From assembly GCA_001899685.1 (NCBI GenBank), contig MKWG01000037.1, positions 183,777 through 247,776 of the forward strand: DNA of 64,000 nucleotides, written 5' to 3'. Shown here one piece after another: positions 18,797 through 29,369 of this stretch; within the stretch, counting starts at the first letter, position 1, and every line of letters begins with the position of its first letter. A program made the position numbers and the translations under genes. The notes below the pieces were generated by a model. It saw only the letters and a program-made list of their open reading frames with translations. It was not told the DNA's origin and did no database searches. This DNA comes from Sphingobacteriales bacterium 44-15. GTDB taxonomy: Bacteria; Bacteroidota; Bacteroidia; Chitinophagales; Chitinophagaceae.

Positions 18797-21700
18797 TTGA
18801 AAATAAGAACCTTTTATACTTTACTTCTTGCCTTGCTTAGTTTTTCCACACATGCGCAAACGCCGGTGGCGGATTTTTCTGCATCTGTTGTTTCGGGATG
18901 TGCGCCGTTACGGGTTTCTTTCAGGGATCTGTCAACGAATACACCCAAATACTGGGATTGGGATTTTGGTAACGGTCAATTATCAAACCTGCAAAACCCT
19001 GCTGCAACTTTTTCCCAACCCGGTACCTATTCGATAACATTAGTAGTACGTAATGCGAGCGGTGTGGATGGAGAGACCAAAAGCGCGTATATTACTGTAT
19101 TCCCTTCCCCTCTCATCACATTTTCTGCAAATGCGCTGGTTGCCTGTATCCCGTCAGCAATACAATTCACAGGAAATGCCACAACCACAGAAGGTACCAT
19201 ATCCGGCTGGAAATGGGATTTCGGTGATGGCAGCACCTCCGGTGATCAAAATCCTTCACATACTTATACGGACAGGGGCTATTATAATGTATCTCTTACC
19301 GCTACGAGCAGTAACGGCTGCACCGGGAGTAAAAATGTCCCGCGATATATAAGGATGGTGGATGGCATTGAGGCAGAGTTTTCCTTTCAACCGCCGGCTG
19401 AATGTAAGGCCCCGTTCAATGTGCCTTTTACCAATGAATCAAGTGGTCCCGGCACCCTGACGTACTCATGGGATTTTGGTAACGGGAATGCAGCTTCGGA
19501 AAGAGATCCGGCAAATATATATACTGCTGCCGGCAACTATACTGTGAAACTGACCGCACAAAGCAGCTATGGCTGTAAGGATACAGTATCTCACACTGTT
19601 CCTGTAACCGCTTACACTACTGCATTTAATGCCCCCGATAGTGTATGTATAAATGAACAGATCACTTTTCAGAACACATCTTCACCTGGCGTCACTTCCA
19701 CGTTGTGGGATTTCGGCGACGGATCACAGACGGGTGAAACGTCCCCGGTAAAATCCTATGATGTGGCCAACAGCTATACTGTAAAGCTGATCAACACCTA
19801 TCCCAATTGTTCGGACTCCGTAAGCAGGATCGTTAAGATCATCAAAACCCTTGTAGATTTTACCGCTACAAATAATACAGGATGCGGCGCGCCTCTTGCG
19901 GTAGATTTTCAAAGCACTACTGCCGGCGCAACATCATGGGAGTGGGATTTCGGGGACGGCAGTACCTCCGGCCAGCAAAATCCGCAACATACTTACGCCA
20001 ACACCGGTAAATATGATGTAAAGCTTACGGTGACCAATGCACTGGGCTGTACATTCAGCACAACGAAAACCGGCTTTGTAAATATTACGCCTCCTACTAT
20101 AAAGATATCTAATCTGCCATCAGGTGGTTGTGTCCCTCTGGCGATATCCCCGGTAGCATCTGCAAGCTCTCCGGATGGTATTGCCTCTTATTCCTGGGAT
20201 TTTGGTGACGGATCGCCTGTAGCAACGGGCACTTCGCCTACCCATACTTATACAACACCCGGAGTGTATACCCTTGTGCTGACGGTGAGCAGCAACGGAG
20301 GCTGCACGCAGCCGGTCACAAGAGTAGTAAGAGTAGGAACAGTTCCCACTGCTGTTGATTTTGATGCAGCGCCATCAGGACCTTGTGCTTCAGATACCGT
20401 AAAGTTTACTGCGCTTACCACAGGCGCTAATGAATGGCTTTGGGACTTCGGCGATGGGGAGGTATCTACATTAAAAGACCCGCATCATATTTATGTGGAC
20501 ACCGGGTATCTTAACGTTACACTCATTGCCAGGAACAACGGGTGCGCCGCCGCTCCCGTGGTAAAAAACGGGTTTATTTATAAAGCTCCTCCGGTAGCAG
20601 CATTCGGCACAAATGTATCCTGCAGCAACCGGCTGTCCGTCACTTTTAGTGACAGCTCTCTTGTAGATCCTGCACTGGGCGCGCCGGTATATTCCTGGGA
20701 TTTTGGAGATGGCACAGCTTCTTCAACTGCAAGCCCCGGGTTACACACTTATGCACAGTCAGGAGAATATACGGTAACACTAACGGTCACCAATGGCGCC
20801 TGCAGCAGCACTGCTGTCAGGACAATATATCTTGATCCGCTTAGCGGAGGGTTTACTGCATCTAAAACTACTCTTTGCCTGAATGAACAATTAACCCTGG
20901 ATGCAGTGGAAGACACTACAAATATTGCTTCTTATTACTGGACAGCAGGAAGTAATTCCTTTTCAGGGGAAAAGAGCTGGGATACTGCATTTGCTACCGG
21001 TGGCAGTTATAACATTACGCTATTGGTCACTGATAAATACAATTGTACCGCAACAAGCACTCAAACAATAATAGCCACACAACCGGTAGCTCAATTTACT
21101 CCTGATATCACCGGTATCTGTGGCAGCAATGCGGTTACATTTTCAGATCAATCCACCTCAGGCGTAGGCATAGCAAACTGGAAATGGGATTTCGGAGATG
21201 GTAATATACAGGACTATACTGCCGGTCCATTCATCCATCAGTATGCAGATACGGGAGCATTTACCGTTAAACTGGTGGTCACAGATATTGCAGGATGTAC
21301 TGATAGCTATGTGTATAGTCGGCCCATAGTTGCCACTGCGACAAAAGCTGCATTCGGAACACCCGATATAAAGTCCTGCCCCGGCGCGGAAGTTCATTTG
21401 CTGGATTCTTCGGTTGGTAACAAGCTGGAATATTCCTGGGATCTTGGGAACGGACACACATCTTCCGATCAAAATCCTGTGATAACTTATGACGCGGGGT
21501 TGTATACCGTTAAGCTGGTAGTTAAAGACAGTATTGGTTGCATAGACTCTCTTATAAGAACCGGTTATATTGATGTAAAAGCACCTGTTGCAGCTTTTGA
21601 TATTGAAGATACTTCCTCTATATGCGGTTTGCTGAATACCAGCTTCTATGCAAAGATCAGCGATTATGAATCTTTTTACTGGGATTTTGGCGATAGCACG

Positions 21701-23116
21701 GCACAATCCAGGCTGCCTGCTCCAAAGCATGTATATGATACTTACGGATCGTACACTGCAAAGCTGTATGTAACCGGCTATGGAGGTTGTGTGGATTCCG
21801 CGTCGCACCAGGTAAACGTGTATAATCCAAACAGTGAAACAAGCATTGATTACAACGTACCCCCATTTGCCTGCAATGAGCTCCCGGTTGAATTTACCAT
21901 TAAAACACCCCCGGGCACTACCTTCCAGTTTATATACAATGATGGTACAGCAGATTCTTCGGGACAGACAGTACTGAACCATACTTATTCCTATCCTAAT
22001 AATTATCGCCCCTCTGTTGTGTTGACAGATGTGCAGGATTGCCAGGTTACGGTAAATGGCACGAAGATCATAGCTATAAAAGGCCCTGTGCCTGCATTTA
22101 ACACCGACACAAGAGCCTTCTGCGATTCAGGCACTGTATTCCTTACCAACTTTACCATAGCGCTTCCTACAGATACTGTAGTTTCCCAGGTTTGGGACTT
22201 CGGTGATGGTCATACTTCAACTGACAAACAACCTCCGCCTCATGGCTTTACAACCCCTGACAGCTATATCATAACATTAACCGCTACTACCCAAAGCACT
22301 TGTGTGCAGACCTTCAGGGATACGGTAAGGGTTTTCCGCACTCCGGTACCGGTGATCAGCGCCAGCGACCTCACCTGCGCCAACCGGATGACTGACTTTA
22401 AGGGTACGCTTCAGCAGCCTGACACTGCCATTACATGGAGCTGGAACTTTGGCGACGGAAGGACTTCTGCAGAACAGAATAACACTATCGCTTATGACAA
22501 GGCGGCAACTTACCTTGTATCACTGACCGCAGCGAATAAGCTGGGCTGTAAAAATACAGATACGTTTTCCGTTAACGTAGCCCCGTTGCCTGTAATAACT
22601 TTTGAAAATCCTGTAATCCCGGTGGGTGGATCTACTCCAATACCTGTTTACTATAGTGGTGGTATTACCGGTTATAACTGGTCTCCCCCGGATGGATTGA
22701 GTTGCGCTGATTGCCCGGTGCCCACTGCAACCCCTGTAAAGACCACCATTTATACAGTAAATGTCACAGACAGCAATACCTGTACTGCAAGTGCCCGGAT
22801 AACCGTTGAAGTACGCTGCCAGGCGGAAAATTATTTTGTGCCCAATACTTTTTCACCTAATGGGGATGGGGCTAATGATATATTCTATCCCCGTGGCAGC
22901 GGTGTAGCCAGCGTGCAATCCATGCGCATATACAACAGGTGGGGGCAAATGATATTTTCGAGGAGAAACTTTACTGCCAATGATCCCTCTAAGGGATGGG
23001 ATGGACGCATAGGAAGCAGCCCGGCCTTGCCGGATGTGTATGTTTATGTTGTAGAATTTGTATGCGAAAATTCGCAGGTCGTAACCCTTAAGGGGAATGT
23101 AACATTAATAAGATAA
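18797..23116 (+). CDS. giant secreted PKD-repeat protein with gliding-type T9SS C-terminal domain
   Basis: 1439 residues. A signal peptide (KIRTFYTLLLALLSFSTHAQ) requires the TTG at 18797 as start: an in-frame TAG lies directly upstream and no ATG precedes the signal. The body is a chain of about 14-15 PKD beta-sandwich repeats of 85-95 residues, 13 of them with a readable W-[DN]-[FL]-G-[DN] core such as WDFGDG. The end (NYFVPNTFSPNGDGANDIF, then NRWGQMIFS, then GWDGR) is the gliding-motility-associated C-terminal domain, which directs export through T9SS and surface attachment. The PorP/SprF gene follows immediately, a standard pairing for this cargo class. Likely adhesin or surface filament. 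Confidence 0.93.
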   Translation: MKIRTFYTLLLALLSFSTHAQTPVADFSASVVSGCAPLRVSFRDLSTNTPKYWDWDFGNGQLSNLQNPAATFSQPGTYSITLVVRNASGVDGETKSAYITVFPSPLITFSANALVACIPSAIQFTGNATTTEGTISGWKWDFGDGSTSGDQNPSHTYTDRGYYNVSLTATSSNGCTGSKNVPRYIRMVDGIEAEFSFQPPAECKAPFNVPFTNESSGPGTLTYSWDFGNGNAASERDPANIYTAAGNYTVKLTAQSSYGCKDTVSHTVPVTAYTTAFNAPDSVCINEQITFQNTSSPGVTSTLWDFGDGSQTGETSPVKSYDVANSYTVKLINTYPNCSDSVSRIVKIIKTLVDFTATNNTGCGAPLAVDFQSTTAGATSWEWDFGDGSTSGQQNPQHTYANTGKYDVKLTVTNALGCTFSTTKTGFVNITPPTIKISNLPSGGCVPLAISPVASASSPDGIASYSWDFGDGSPVATGTSPTHTYTTPGVYTLVLTVSSNGGCTQPVTRVVRVGTVPTAVDFDAAPSGPCASDTVKFTALTTGANEWLWDFGDGEVSTLKDPHHIYVDTGYLNVTLIARNNGCAAAPVVKNGFIYKAPPVAAFGTNVSCSNRLSVTFSDSSLVDPALGAPVYSWDFGDGTASSTASPGLHTYAQSGEYTVTLTVTNGACSSTAVRTIYLDPLSGGFTASKTTLCLNEQLTLDAVEDTTNIASYYWTAGSNSFSGEKSWDTAFATGGSYNITLLVTDKYNCTATSTQTIIATQPVAQFTPDITGICGSNAVTFSDQSTSGVGIANWKWDFGDGNIQDYTAGPFIHQYADTGAFTVKLVVTDIAGCTDSYVYSRPIVATATKAAFGTPDIKSCPGAEVHLLDSSVGNKLEYSWDLGNGHTSSDQNPVITYDAGLYTVKLVVKDSIGCIDSLIRTGYIDVKAPVAAFDIEDTSSICGLLNTSFYAKISDYESFYWDFGDSTAQSRLPAPKHVYDTYGSYTAKLYVTGYGGCVDSASHQVNVYNPNSETSIDYNVPPFACNELPVEFTIKTPPGTTFQFIYNDGTADSSGQTVLNHTYSYPNNYRPSVVLTDVQDCQVTVNGTKIIAIKGPVPAFNTDTRAFCDSGTVFLTNFTIALPTDTVVSQVWDFGDGHTSTDKQPPPHGFTTPDSYIITLTATTQSTCVQTFRDTVRVFRTPVPVISASDLTCANRMTDFKGTLQQPDTAITWSWNFGDGRTSAEQNNTIAYDKAATYLVSLTAANKLGCKNTDTFSVNVAPLPVITFENPVIPVGGSTPIPVYYSGGITGYNWSPPDGLSCADCPVPTATPVKTTIYTVNVTDSNTCTASARITVEVRCQAENYFVPNTFSPNGDGANDIFYPRGSGVASVQSMRIYNRWGQMIFSRRNFTANDPSKGWDGRIGSSPALPDVYVYVVEFVCENSQVVTLKGNVTLIR

Positions 23117-24181
23117 GTGGCAATTATGGATAATGCATTGAAAATATACAGGAGCGCAATTAAACAAATATTTCATTATTGCATTGCCGGTATGGTTGTG
23201 GGCGTTTCGCAGGAGCTGTCAGCCCAGGATCTCCATTTTTCACAGTTTTATGAGGCGCCGCTTGTGCGCAATCCTGCCCTTGCCGGTTTGTTTGACGGGG
23301 ATGTCAGGGTTCAATTAGTATATCGTAACCAATGGGCAAGTGTTACCACTCCTTACCAGACAGGGTCGCTTAACGGGCAATATAAATTCGGTATAGGTAA
23401 AGGCGATGATTTTCTTACAGCAGGATTGCAGGTGTTATGGGACAGGGCCGGCACAGTTGCATTAACCACCACTCACCTGCTGCCTGCGGTAAATTACCAC
23501 AAATCGCTCAGCGCGGACAGGAACAGGTACCTCTCCCTGGGTTTTATAGGCGGATGGATATCAAGAAGGCTAGACAGGTCGAAAGTGACCACTAACAGCC
23601 AGTATGTGGATGGTTTTGGCTATAATGGCTCCCTTCCCGATGGCGAGACATTTGTAGCCAATTATTCCTATTTCGATGCCGGAGTGGGCATGAGCTATAA
23701 TTCTTCTATCGGGGATAACAAAAACGACAATTTTTTTGTCGGACTGGCTTATCACCATTTTAACAAGCCTGTAAACGGTTTCTATCAAAAATTACAGCAT
23801 TTACCGCGATGGGTAGGATCGGCCGGGGTCCGCACTACCCTTGGCGATATGTCTTTTATCACACTGAATGCCGATGTTAATATCCAGGGACCTTACCGGG
23901 AATATATAGCAGGCGCTATGTTCTCAAGAAAGATTGACGATTCCGAAGACCCTCAATACCTCCTGCACTTAGGCGGTTATCTTAGGTGGAATGATGCCAT
24001 TATACCGGTAGTAAAGCTTGATTATAAGCCTTTTTCAATTGCATTTAGCTACGATATGAATATTTCTCCGCTGCGCACTGCCAGCCAGGGACAGGGGGGC
24101 TTTGAAATCTCACTCGGCTATACCGGCTTTCTCAATAATGATAACAGCACCAAAGATATATTGCGCTGCCCCCGGTTTTAG
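23117..24181 (+). CDS. PorP/SprF-family type IX secretion membrane protein
   Basis: 354 residues. The GTG at 23117 directly abuts the stop of the PKD gene; an ATG at 23126 is an equally possible start. A signal peptide precedes QDLHFSQFYEAPLVRNPALAGLFDG, the diagnostic PorP/SprF opening, and QLVYRNQW follows. The rest is alternating hydrophobic strands of an outer-membrane barrel of about 14 strands. Such proteins are needed to deliver or retain type B C-terminal-domain cargo, so it almost certainly serves the PKD protein encoded upstream. Translationally coupled. Confidence 0.93.
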   Translation: MAIMDNALKIYRSAIKQIFHYCIAGMVVGVSQELSAQDLHFSQFYEAPLVRNPALAGLFDGDVRVQLVYRNQWASVTTPYQTGSLNGQYKFGIGKGDDFLTAGLQVLWDRAGTVALTTTHLLPAVNYHKSLSADRNRYLSLGFIGGWISRRLDRSKVTTNSQYVDGFGYNGSLPDGETFVANYSYFDAGVGMSYNSSIGDNKNDNFFVGLAYHHFNKPVNGFYQKLQHLPRWVGSAGVRTTLGDMSFITLNADVNIQGPYREYIAGAMFSRKIDDSEDPQYLLHLGGYLRWNDAIIPVVKLDYKPFSIAFSYDMNISPLRTASQGQGGFEISLGYTGFLNNDNSTKDILRCPRF

Positions 24182-24301
24182 ATGCAACCCCTTATACGTT
24201 TTCGTTGTCATAAGCTTAAATTATCATATTATGAATATGCCCCGATACTGTGAGGCATAAATTTTGCGTTTCTCTAAGAGATAAAATGTTAATTTTATAG
24301 A

Positions 24302-24649
24302 GTGAAAACTTTTACGCTGACATTTTTACTGGGCATTTTACTGCATTTTTCCGGCTTTTGCCAGGAAAGGTTCCCTGTGCCGGAAAAAGCGGATGCCAGC
24401 ATTAAAATTGTAAAGTTTTACCCCAACCCCGCTACTACCAACATTACTTTCGAGTTTATAAAAGGAACAGAAAAAAATTATGATCTCCAGATCTATAATT
24501 CCCTGGGGAAAAAAGTCTTGGAGATCAAAAATCCCTCTGCCACCAACCCGGTCAACCTTAATGATTTTAACAGGGGCGTTTATATTTTCCAGCTTCGCGA
24601 CAATAGCGGGAAAATTGTAGAAGCCGGTAAATTCCAGGTATCTAAATAG
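24302..24649 (+). CDS. small secreted protein consisting almost only of a T9SS type A sorting domain
   Basis: 115 residues from a GTG at 24302. A signal peptide covers residues 1-21. From residue 36 to the end is a type A sorting domain: VKFYPNPATTNITFEF, then YDLQIYNSLGKKVLEI, then FNRGVYIFQLRDNSGKIVEAGKFQVSK. Only about 15 residues separate signal and domain, so there is no passenger. It may be a decoy, a minimal T9SS substrate, or a small surface protein. It lies 120 bp after the PorP/SprF gene, same strand. Confidence 0.8.
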   Translation: MKTFTLTFLLGILLHFSGFCQERFPVPEKADASIKIVKFYPNPATTNITFEFIKGTEKNYDLQIYNSLGKKVLEIKNPSATNPVNLNDFNRGVYIFQLRDNSGKIVEAGKFQVSK

Positions 24650-24716
24650 AGCTTGCTTAATAATAACTTAAAATAGCCACGAACTCCAGCGGAACGCGGG
24701 ATGATTTTTGAATACA

Positions 24717-24777
24717 ACAAAGCCACGAATGCACTAATAGTATTTTAATATATTCATTCGTGCATTCGTGGCTTTGT
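24717..24777. repeat. 18-bp perfect inverted repeat, GCCACGAATGCAC type
   Basis: ACAAAGCCACGAATGCAC (24717-24734) and its exact complement GTGCATTCGTGGCTTTGT (24760-24777) enclose a 25-nt AT-rich loop. No T-tract follows on the plus strand. Similar attcgtgcattcgtggc sequences are, from memory, common dispersed intergenic repeats. Confidence 0.6.
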
Positions 24778-24848
24778 CCCGCCAGTCATCACATTTCTCT
24801 CCTCAAATTGTATTGAAATAAGCTATTATTGCAATAAATCATTACAAA

Positions 24849-25040
24849 ATGATCACTTTTTTGCTTTGGCTCATATTATTTGCTTTATGCGCACCGCTTG
24901 CTCTGCTTGCGCTGGTGCTTTATCCCGTTGTATGGCTTCTCCTGCTTCCCTTCCGTATCCTAGGGATTGCTGTAGATGGTGTGCTGTCGCTGATCAAAGC
25001 TGTATTTTTTCTGCCTTCCCGCCTGCTGAAAAAAATATGA
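24849..25040 (+). CDS. small hydrophobic membrane protein, unknown function
   Basis: 63 residues: a long hydrophobic stretch from about 3 to 36 (two closely spaced helices split by a proline-rich turn, LVLYPVVWLLLLPF), then GIAVDGVLSLIKAVFFLPSRLLKKI with a basic tail. Composition is that of a real small membrane protein, not a shadow frame, since no gene lies opposite. No neighbour suggests a role. Confidence 0.5.
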   Translation: MITFLLWLILFALCAPLALLALVLYPVVWLLLLPFRILGIAVDGVLSLIKAVFFLPSRLLKKI

Positions 25041-25116
25041 ACGCCGGGATGATATTTTTCATTTCCTGCAGAAAAATATGCTGAGAGCTCTTCTCTTTCT
25101 TCTTTTTCAGTTTCCT

Positions 25117-25124
25117 TACCTTTG
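25117..25124 (+). promoter_or_regulatory. -7 promoter element for secA
   Basis: TACCTTTG is an exact TAnnTTTG match about 104 bp before the SecA start codon. No convincing TTG is seen 19-23 bp upstream, so strength is uncertain. Confidence 0.45.
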
Positions 25125-25227
25125 TCGTCTTTCTGCCATTATGGCTGCGGCTAAAATCTGCATCATATTTGACAGGTATAACTGATATAAACATCTGATA
25201 ATTACATTTATATAATACATTCTCAAC

Positions 25228-28200
25228 ATGTTGCAATTCATTTCCCGGATTTTTGGAGGAAACAAATCAGAAAAAGACATAAAGCTGGTTGCTCCGCTTG
25301 TCGAAAAGATCAATACCCATTTTGCTTCATATAAAGATCTTACCAATGATCAGCTCAGGGGTAAGACTGCTGAATTTAAAGCCCGCATTAAAGAGCATAT
25401 TGCTGAAACGGACAGCGAAATAAATGCGTTGAAAGCTAAGGCTGAAGCGCTTCCTTTCAACGAGATCGTACAGAAAGATGAAATTTACCAGCAGGTAGAT
25501 AAGCTTGGCAAGAAAAGGTATGAAAAGATAGAGGAAGCCCTGAACGATGTCCTGCCTGAAGCTTTTGCCGTGGTAAAAGAGACGGCACGCCGTTTTGCAA
25601 CCAATACGGAACTCGAAGCCACCGCCACAGACCTGGACAGGGAACTGAGCGTGAAAAAAAATAATGTTATCATTAACGGGGATAAAGTCATTTACCGCAA
25701 CACATGGGTTGCAGGGGGGAATGAAGTTACGTGGAACATGGTACACTATGATGTGCAATTGATCGGCGGTGTAGTGCTGCACCAGGGAAAAATATCCGAG
25801 ATGGCCACCGGGGAAGGTAAAACGCTGGTATCAACATTGCCGGCTTATCTCAATGCGCTGGCTGATGAAGGGGTGCATATCGTTACGGTAAACGATTACC
25901 TGGCGAAACGCGACTCCGAATGGAACGGACCATTGTATGAGTTTCTGGGGTTAACAGTAGATTGCATTGACCGCCATTATCCCAATAGTGCCGAGCGGCG
26001 CAAAGCTTATCATGCCAGCATTACTTACGGCACTAACAACGAATTTGGCTTCGATTATCTCAGAGATAATATGGTGCACAACCCCGATGAAATGGTGCAG
26101 CGTAAGCACCATTTTGCAATGGTGGATGAAGTGGACAGCGTATTGATTGATGATGCACGTACGCCATTGATCATCTCCGGGCCTGTATCCAAAGGTGGCG
26201 ATGACCAGCAATACATCCAGTTGAAGCCCCGTGTAAGCCAACTGGTGGAAGCGCAAAAGCAGGTGGTAAACAAAGCGCTTAATGAAGCAAAGAAATTAAT
26301 AGCGGAAGGTAAGGACGATTACAAGGAAGGTGGGCTGTCGCTCATGCGGGCGTTCCGGGGGCTTCCTAAAAATACGGCGCTGATCAAATACCTGAGTGAG
26401 CCGGGGATCCGTGTAAAATTACAAAAAGCAGAAAATTTCTACCTGGCCGACCAGCAGAAGCAGATGCATATCATTGATGAGGAGCTGTATTTCCACATTG
26501 ATGAAAAAAATAACCAGGTGGAGCTTACCGACAGAGGACTGCAATACATTACCCGTGGAGGTGAAGACCCTAATTTTTTCGTATTACCCGACCTGAGCAT
26601 CTTGCTCTCCGATATTGAAAAAAGCGATGAAAGCACAGAAGAAAAGCTGCGCAGAAAAGAAGATGTTTTAAATGAATACGGGCAAAAAGCAGATCGCATT
26701 CACACCGTACAACAGTTGCTGAAAGCTTATACTTTGTTTGAAAAGGATGTAGAATACATCGTTATAGAAGGACAGGTAAAAATAGTAGACGAGCAGACAG
26801 GACGTATAATGGAAGGCAGACGGTACAGCGACGGGCTGCACCAGGCCATTGAAGCGAAGGAAAATGTAAAGGTGGAAGCTGCTACTCAAACTTATGCCAC
26901 TATTACTTTGCAGAATTTCTTCCGCATGTATCACAAGCTGGCAGGCATGACCGGTACTGCAGAAACAGAAGCCGGGGAATTCTGGAGCATTTACAAGTTA
27001 GATGTGGTTTCTATACCTACTAATATTCCCGCGGTAAGAAAGGACGAGCAGGACCTGGTATATAAAACCAAGCGTGAAAAATACAAAGCGGTAATTGAAG
27101 AAATAGAAAAGCTGCGCAATAGCGGAAGACCTACGCTGGTAGGTACTACTTCGGTGGAAGTAAGTGAGCTGCTCAGTAAAATGCTGCAGGCAAGAAAAAT
27201 ACCTCATAATGTGCTGAACGCAAAGCAGCATGCCCGTGAAGCGCAGGTAGTGCAGGAAGCGGGATTGAGCGGTGCTGTTACGATAGCTACCAATATGGCG
27301 GGTCGTGGTACCGATATTAAATTGGGGGCGGGCGTAAAAGAAGCAGGCGGTCTGGCTATTATAGGTACAGAACGGCATGAGTCAAGACGCGTAGACCGCC
27401 AGTTGCGCGGTCGTGCGGGACGGCAGGGTGATCCCGGTACTTCTCAGTTTTATGTATCCCTGGAAGATGATCTTATGCGCATGTTCGGCAGCGAGCGGAT
27501 AGCTTCGCTGATGGACAGAATGGGATATAAAGAAGGGGAAGTGATACAGCACAGCATGATCTCCAAAAGCATAGAAAGAGCGCAAAAGAAGGTAGAAGAA
27601 AATAACTTCGGTATCCGTAAAAGGCTGCTGGAGTATGATGATGTAATGAACAAGCAGCGCAATGTGATCTATACCAAACGTGAGCATGCACTGTTTGGCG
27701 ACAGGCTTGCCCTTGACCTGGATAATGCATTTTACAATGTAGCGGAAGGACTGATCGTATCTTTCAGGGAACAGGATGACTACGAAGGATTCAAGCTTGC
27801 TGTTATCATTAATTTTGGAATTGACAGCGCCATTACCCACGAAGAATTTACCAAAGACGATATCAATACCGTTGCCGACAAGCTGTATGTGGAAGCGTCT
27901 TCCCGCTACCAGGAACGTAAAGAAGGCATCAGGAAGCAGGCTATGCCGGTTTTCCAGAACATTAAGCTGATGCAGGGCAATCATATTGAAAATGTGGTAG
28001 TGCCTTTCTCAGACGGAAAGAAAAGCATACAGGTATTGTCCAATATGAAGAAAACCCTGGAATCGCAGGGGATGGAGCTTGCTAATGCGCTTGAGCGTAC
28101 CATAACGCTTGCCGTCATTGACGATGCATGGAAAGAGCACCTGCGCGCAATGGATGACCTGAAGCACAGTGTGCAAACTGCAGTATATGAACAGAAAGAT

Positions 28201-28554
28201 CCCCTGGTGATATATAAAACCACCGCCTTTGAGTTGTTCAGGAATATGGACGGTGATGTGAACCGTGATATCGTTTCGTTCCTGAGCCATTCGGCAATAC
28301 CCGTGGAGCAGAACGCAGGGCAGATACGCGAAGGAAGAGAGCAGAAAACCGATATGAGCAGGATGAAAGCCAATAAGCATGAGATAGATGCGAGGGGGCA
28401 GGATTACGCAGCAAATGAAAACGACTATTTTGATCCTTCGGAAGGCCCGGTAAAGCAGGAGCCTGTTAAAGTGGGGCCAAAGATCGGCAGGAATGATCCC
28501 TGTCCCTGCGGTAGCGGCAAGAAGTATAAACAATGTCATGGCCGCGAAGCATAG
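25228..28554 (+). CDS. secA: preprotein translocase ATPase SecA
   Basis: Motor of the Sec pathway, 1108 residues, about 200 longer than E. coli SecA but usual for Bacteroidota. Starts [19 protein letters not shown]. Walker A is [11 protein letters not shown] (192-202); [12 protein letters not shown] and [18 protein letters not shown] (DEAD-like box) follow. A family-specific insert of coiled-coil character runs at about 330-480. [12 protein letters not shown] and [14 protein letters not shown] are helicase motifs of NBD2. The C-terminus carries the zinc/SecB-binding motif [14 protein letters not shown] (1092-1105). Single-gene unit with its own promoter and strong terminator. Confidence 0.98.
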   Translation: MLQFISRIFGGNKSEKDIKLVAPLVEKINTHFASYKDLTNDQLRGKTAEFKARIKEHIAETDSEINALKAKAEALPFNEIVQKDEIYQQVDKLGKKRYEKIEEALNDVLPEAFAVVKETARRFATNTELEATATDLDRELSVKKNNVIINGDKVIYRNTWVAGGNEVTWNMVHYDVQLIGGVVLHQGKISEMATGEGKTLVSTLPAYLNALADEGVHIVTVNDYLAKRDSEWNGPLYEFLGLTVDCIDRHYPNSAERRKAYHASITYGTNNEFGFDYLRDNMVHNPDEMVQRKHHFAMVDEVDSVLIDDARTPLIISGPVSKGGDDQQYIQLKPRVSQLVEAQKQVVNKALNEAKKLIAEGKDDYKEGGLSLMRAFRGLPKNTALIKYLSEPGIRVKLQKAENFYLADQQKQMHIIDEELYFHIDEKNNQVELTDRGLQYITRGGEDPNFFVLPDLSILLSDIEKSDESTEEKLRRKEDVLNEYGQKADRIHTVQQLLKAYTLFEKDVEYIVIEGQVKIVDEQTGRIMEGRRYSDGLHQAIEAKENVKVEAATQTYATITLQNFFRMYHKLAGMTGTAETEAGEFWSIYKLDVVSIPTNIPAVRKDEQDLVYKTKREKYKAVIEEIEKLRNSGRPTLVGTTSVEVSELLSKMLQARKIPHNVLNAKQHAREAQVVQEAGLSGAVTIATNMAGRGTDIKLGAGVKEAGGLAIIGTERHESRRVDRQLRGRAGRQGDPGTSQFYVSLEDDLMRMFGSERIASLMDRMGYKEGEVIQHSMISKSIERAQKKVEENNFGIRKRLLEYDDVMNKQRNVIYTKREHALFGDRLALDLDNAFYNVAEGLIVSFREQDDYEGFKLAVIINFGIDSAITHEEFTKDDINTVADKLYVEASSRYQERKEGIRKQAMPVFQNIKLMQGNHIENVVVPFSDGKKSIQVLSNMKKTLESQGMELANALERTITLAVIDDAWKEHLRAMDDLKHSVQTAVYEQKDPLVIYKTTAFELFRNMDGDVNRDIVSFLSHSAIPVEQNAGQIREGREQKTDMSRMKANKHEIDARGQDYAANENDYFDPSEGPVKQEPVKVGPKIGRNDPCPCGSGKKYKQCHGREA

Positions 28555-28575
28555 CTGATCATATCTAACAATAGC

Positions 28576-28622
28576 AATCCGAAACCTCACCGATGATCTT
28601 CGAAAATGGTTTCGGATTTTTT
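28576..28622 (+). terminator. rho-independent terminator of secA
   Basis: AATCCGAAACC pairs with GGTTTCGGATT (11 bp) around a 21-nt loop, followed by a run of T. It sits between secA and deoC and argues against any deoC start upstream of 28638. Confidence 0.85.
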
Positions 28623-28637
28623 ATAAGAAACAGTATC

Positions 28638-29303
28638 ATGCACATTGAGAAATATATAGATCATACTATACTTAAAGCCACTACAACGCTGGAAGATATT
28701 CACCGGGTTTGTAATGAAGCGATCCATTTTCATTTTGCTGCTGTATGCATTCCTCCCCTGTATGTAAAAACTGCAAAAGCACTCCTGGAGCATACTGATA
28801 TAAAAACGGCCACTGTTATCGGATTTCCCCTCGGTTATGCGGCAATAGAATCCAAAGTAGCGGAAATAGTGCTGAGCCTGGTAGATGGCGCAGACGAGCT
28901 GGACATGGTGGCCAATATTGCAGCCATTAAAAACGGGGACTGGTCATTCATAGCCAACGAGCTCAATACTATACAGCCCATTGTAAAGAGCAAAGAGAAA
29001 TGTATTAAAATAATAATCGAAAGCGGTGTATTGACAGAGGAAGAGATCATTAAATGCTGCAGGCTGTATGGCGCTGCCGGGATAGATTACTTAAAGACCT
29101 CCACCGGCTTTGCCCCGGCAGGCGCATCTGTTGATGCTGTGCGGCTGATGCGAAACCATTTGCCGGCTTCTGTCCGTATAAAAGCATCCGGAGGCATTAA
29201 AAGCTACGGGTTTGCGCTGGAGCTGGTAGCAGCCGGCGCAGACAGACTGGGCACCAGCAGCAGTGTTGAAATAATGAAGCAGGCAGGAGAAGCTATGGCA
29301 TAA
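28638..29303 (+). CDS. deoC: deoxyribose-phosphate aldolase
   Basis: Cleaves 2-deoxyribose-5-phosphate to glyceraldehyde-3-phosphate and acetaldehyde in deoxynucleoside catabolism. 221 residues from the ATG at 28638 (MHIEKYIDHTILKATT); the earlier ATG at 28593 falls inside the secA terminator and is rejected. Motifs: CIPPLYVKTAKALL, ATVIGFPLGYAA, DGADELDMVANI, then YLKTSTGFAPAGAS with the Schiff-base Lys, then IKASGGIKSYG. TIM-barrel class I aldolase, cytoplasmic. No other deo genes nearby; SPOR gene follows after 66 bp. Confidence 0.95.
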   Translation: MHIEKYIDHTILKATTTLEDIHRVCNEAIHFHFAAVCIPPLYVKTAKALLEHTDIKTATVIGFPLGYAAIESKVAEIVLSLVDGADELDMVANIAAIKNGDWSFIANELNTIQPIVKSKEKCIKIIIESGVLTEEEIIKCCRLYGAAGIDYLKTSTGFAPAGASVDAVRLMRNHLPASVRIKASGGIKSYGFALELVAAGADRLGTSSSVEIMKQAGEAMA

Positions 29304-29369
29304 TTTTTATATTTTAACAGTTCTGTACAGGCAGAATGTGCGTGATCAGCTATTTTTATAAAAGATACC

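Noticed and set aside
21158-21982. 274-codon minus-strand frame inside the PKD gene
   Set aside because: Composition follows the PKD repeat codons in reverse; no domain, no signal, and the sense strand is certain.
27382-27984. 200-codon minus-strand frame inside secA
   Set aside because: Antisense to conserved SecA motor domains; no recognisable motif.
28593-28637. Longer N-terminus of DeoC
   Set aside because: It would lie in the secA terminator hairpin; the conserved start is at 28638.
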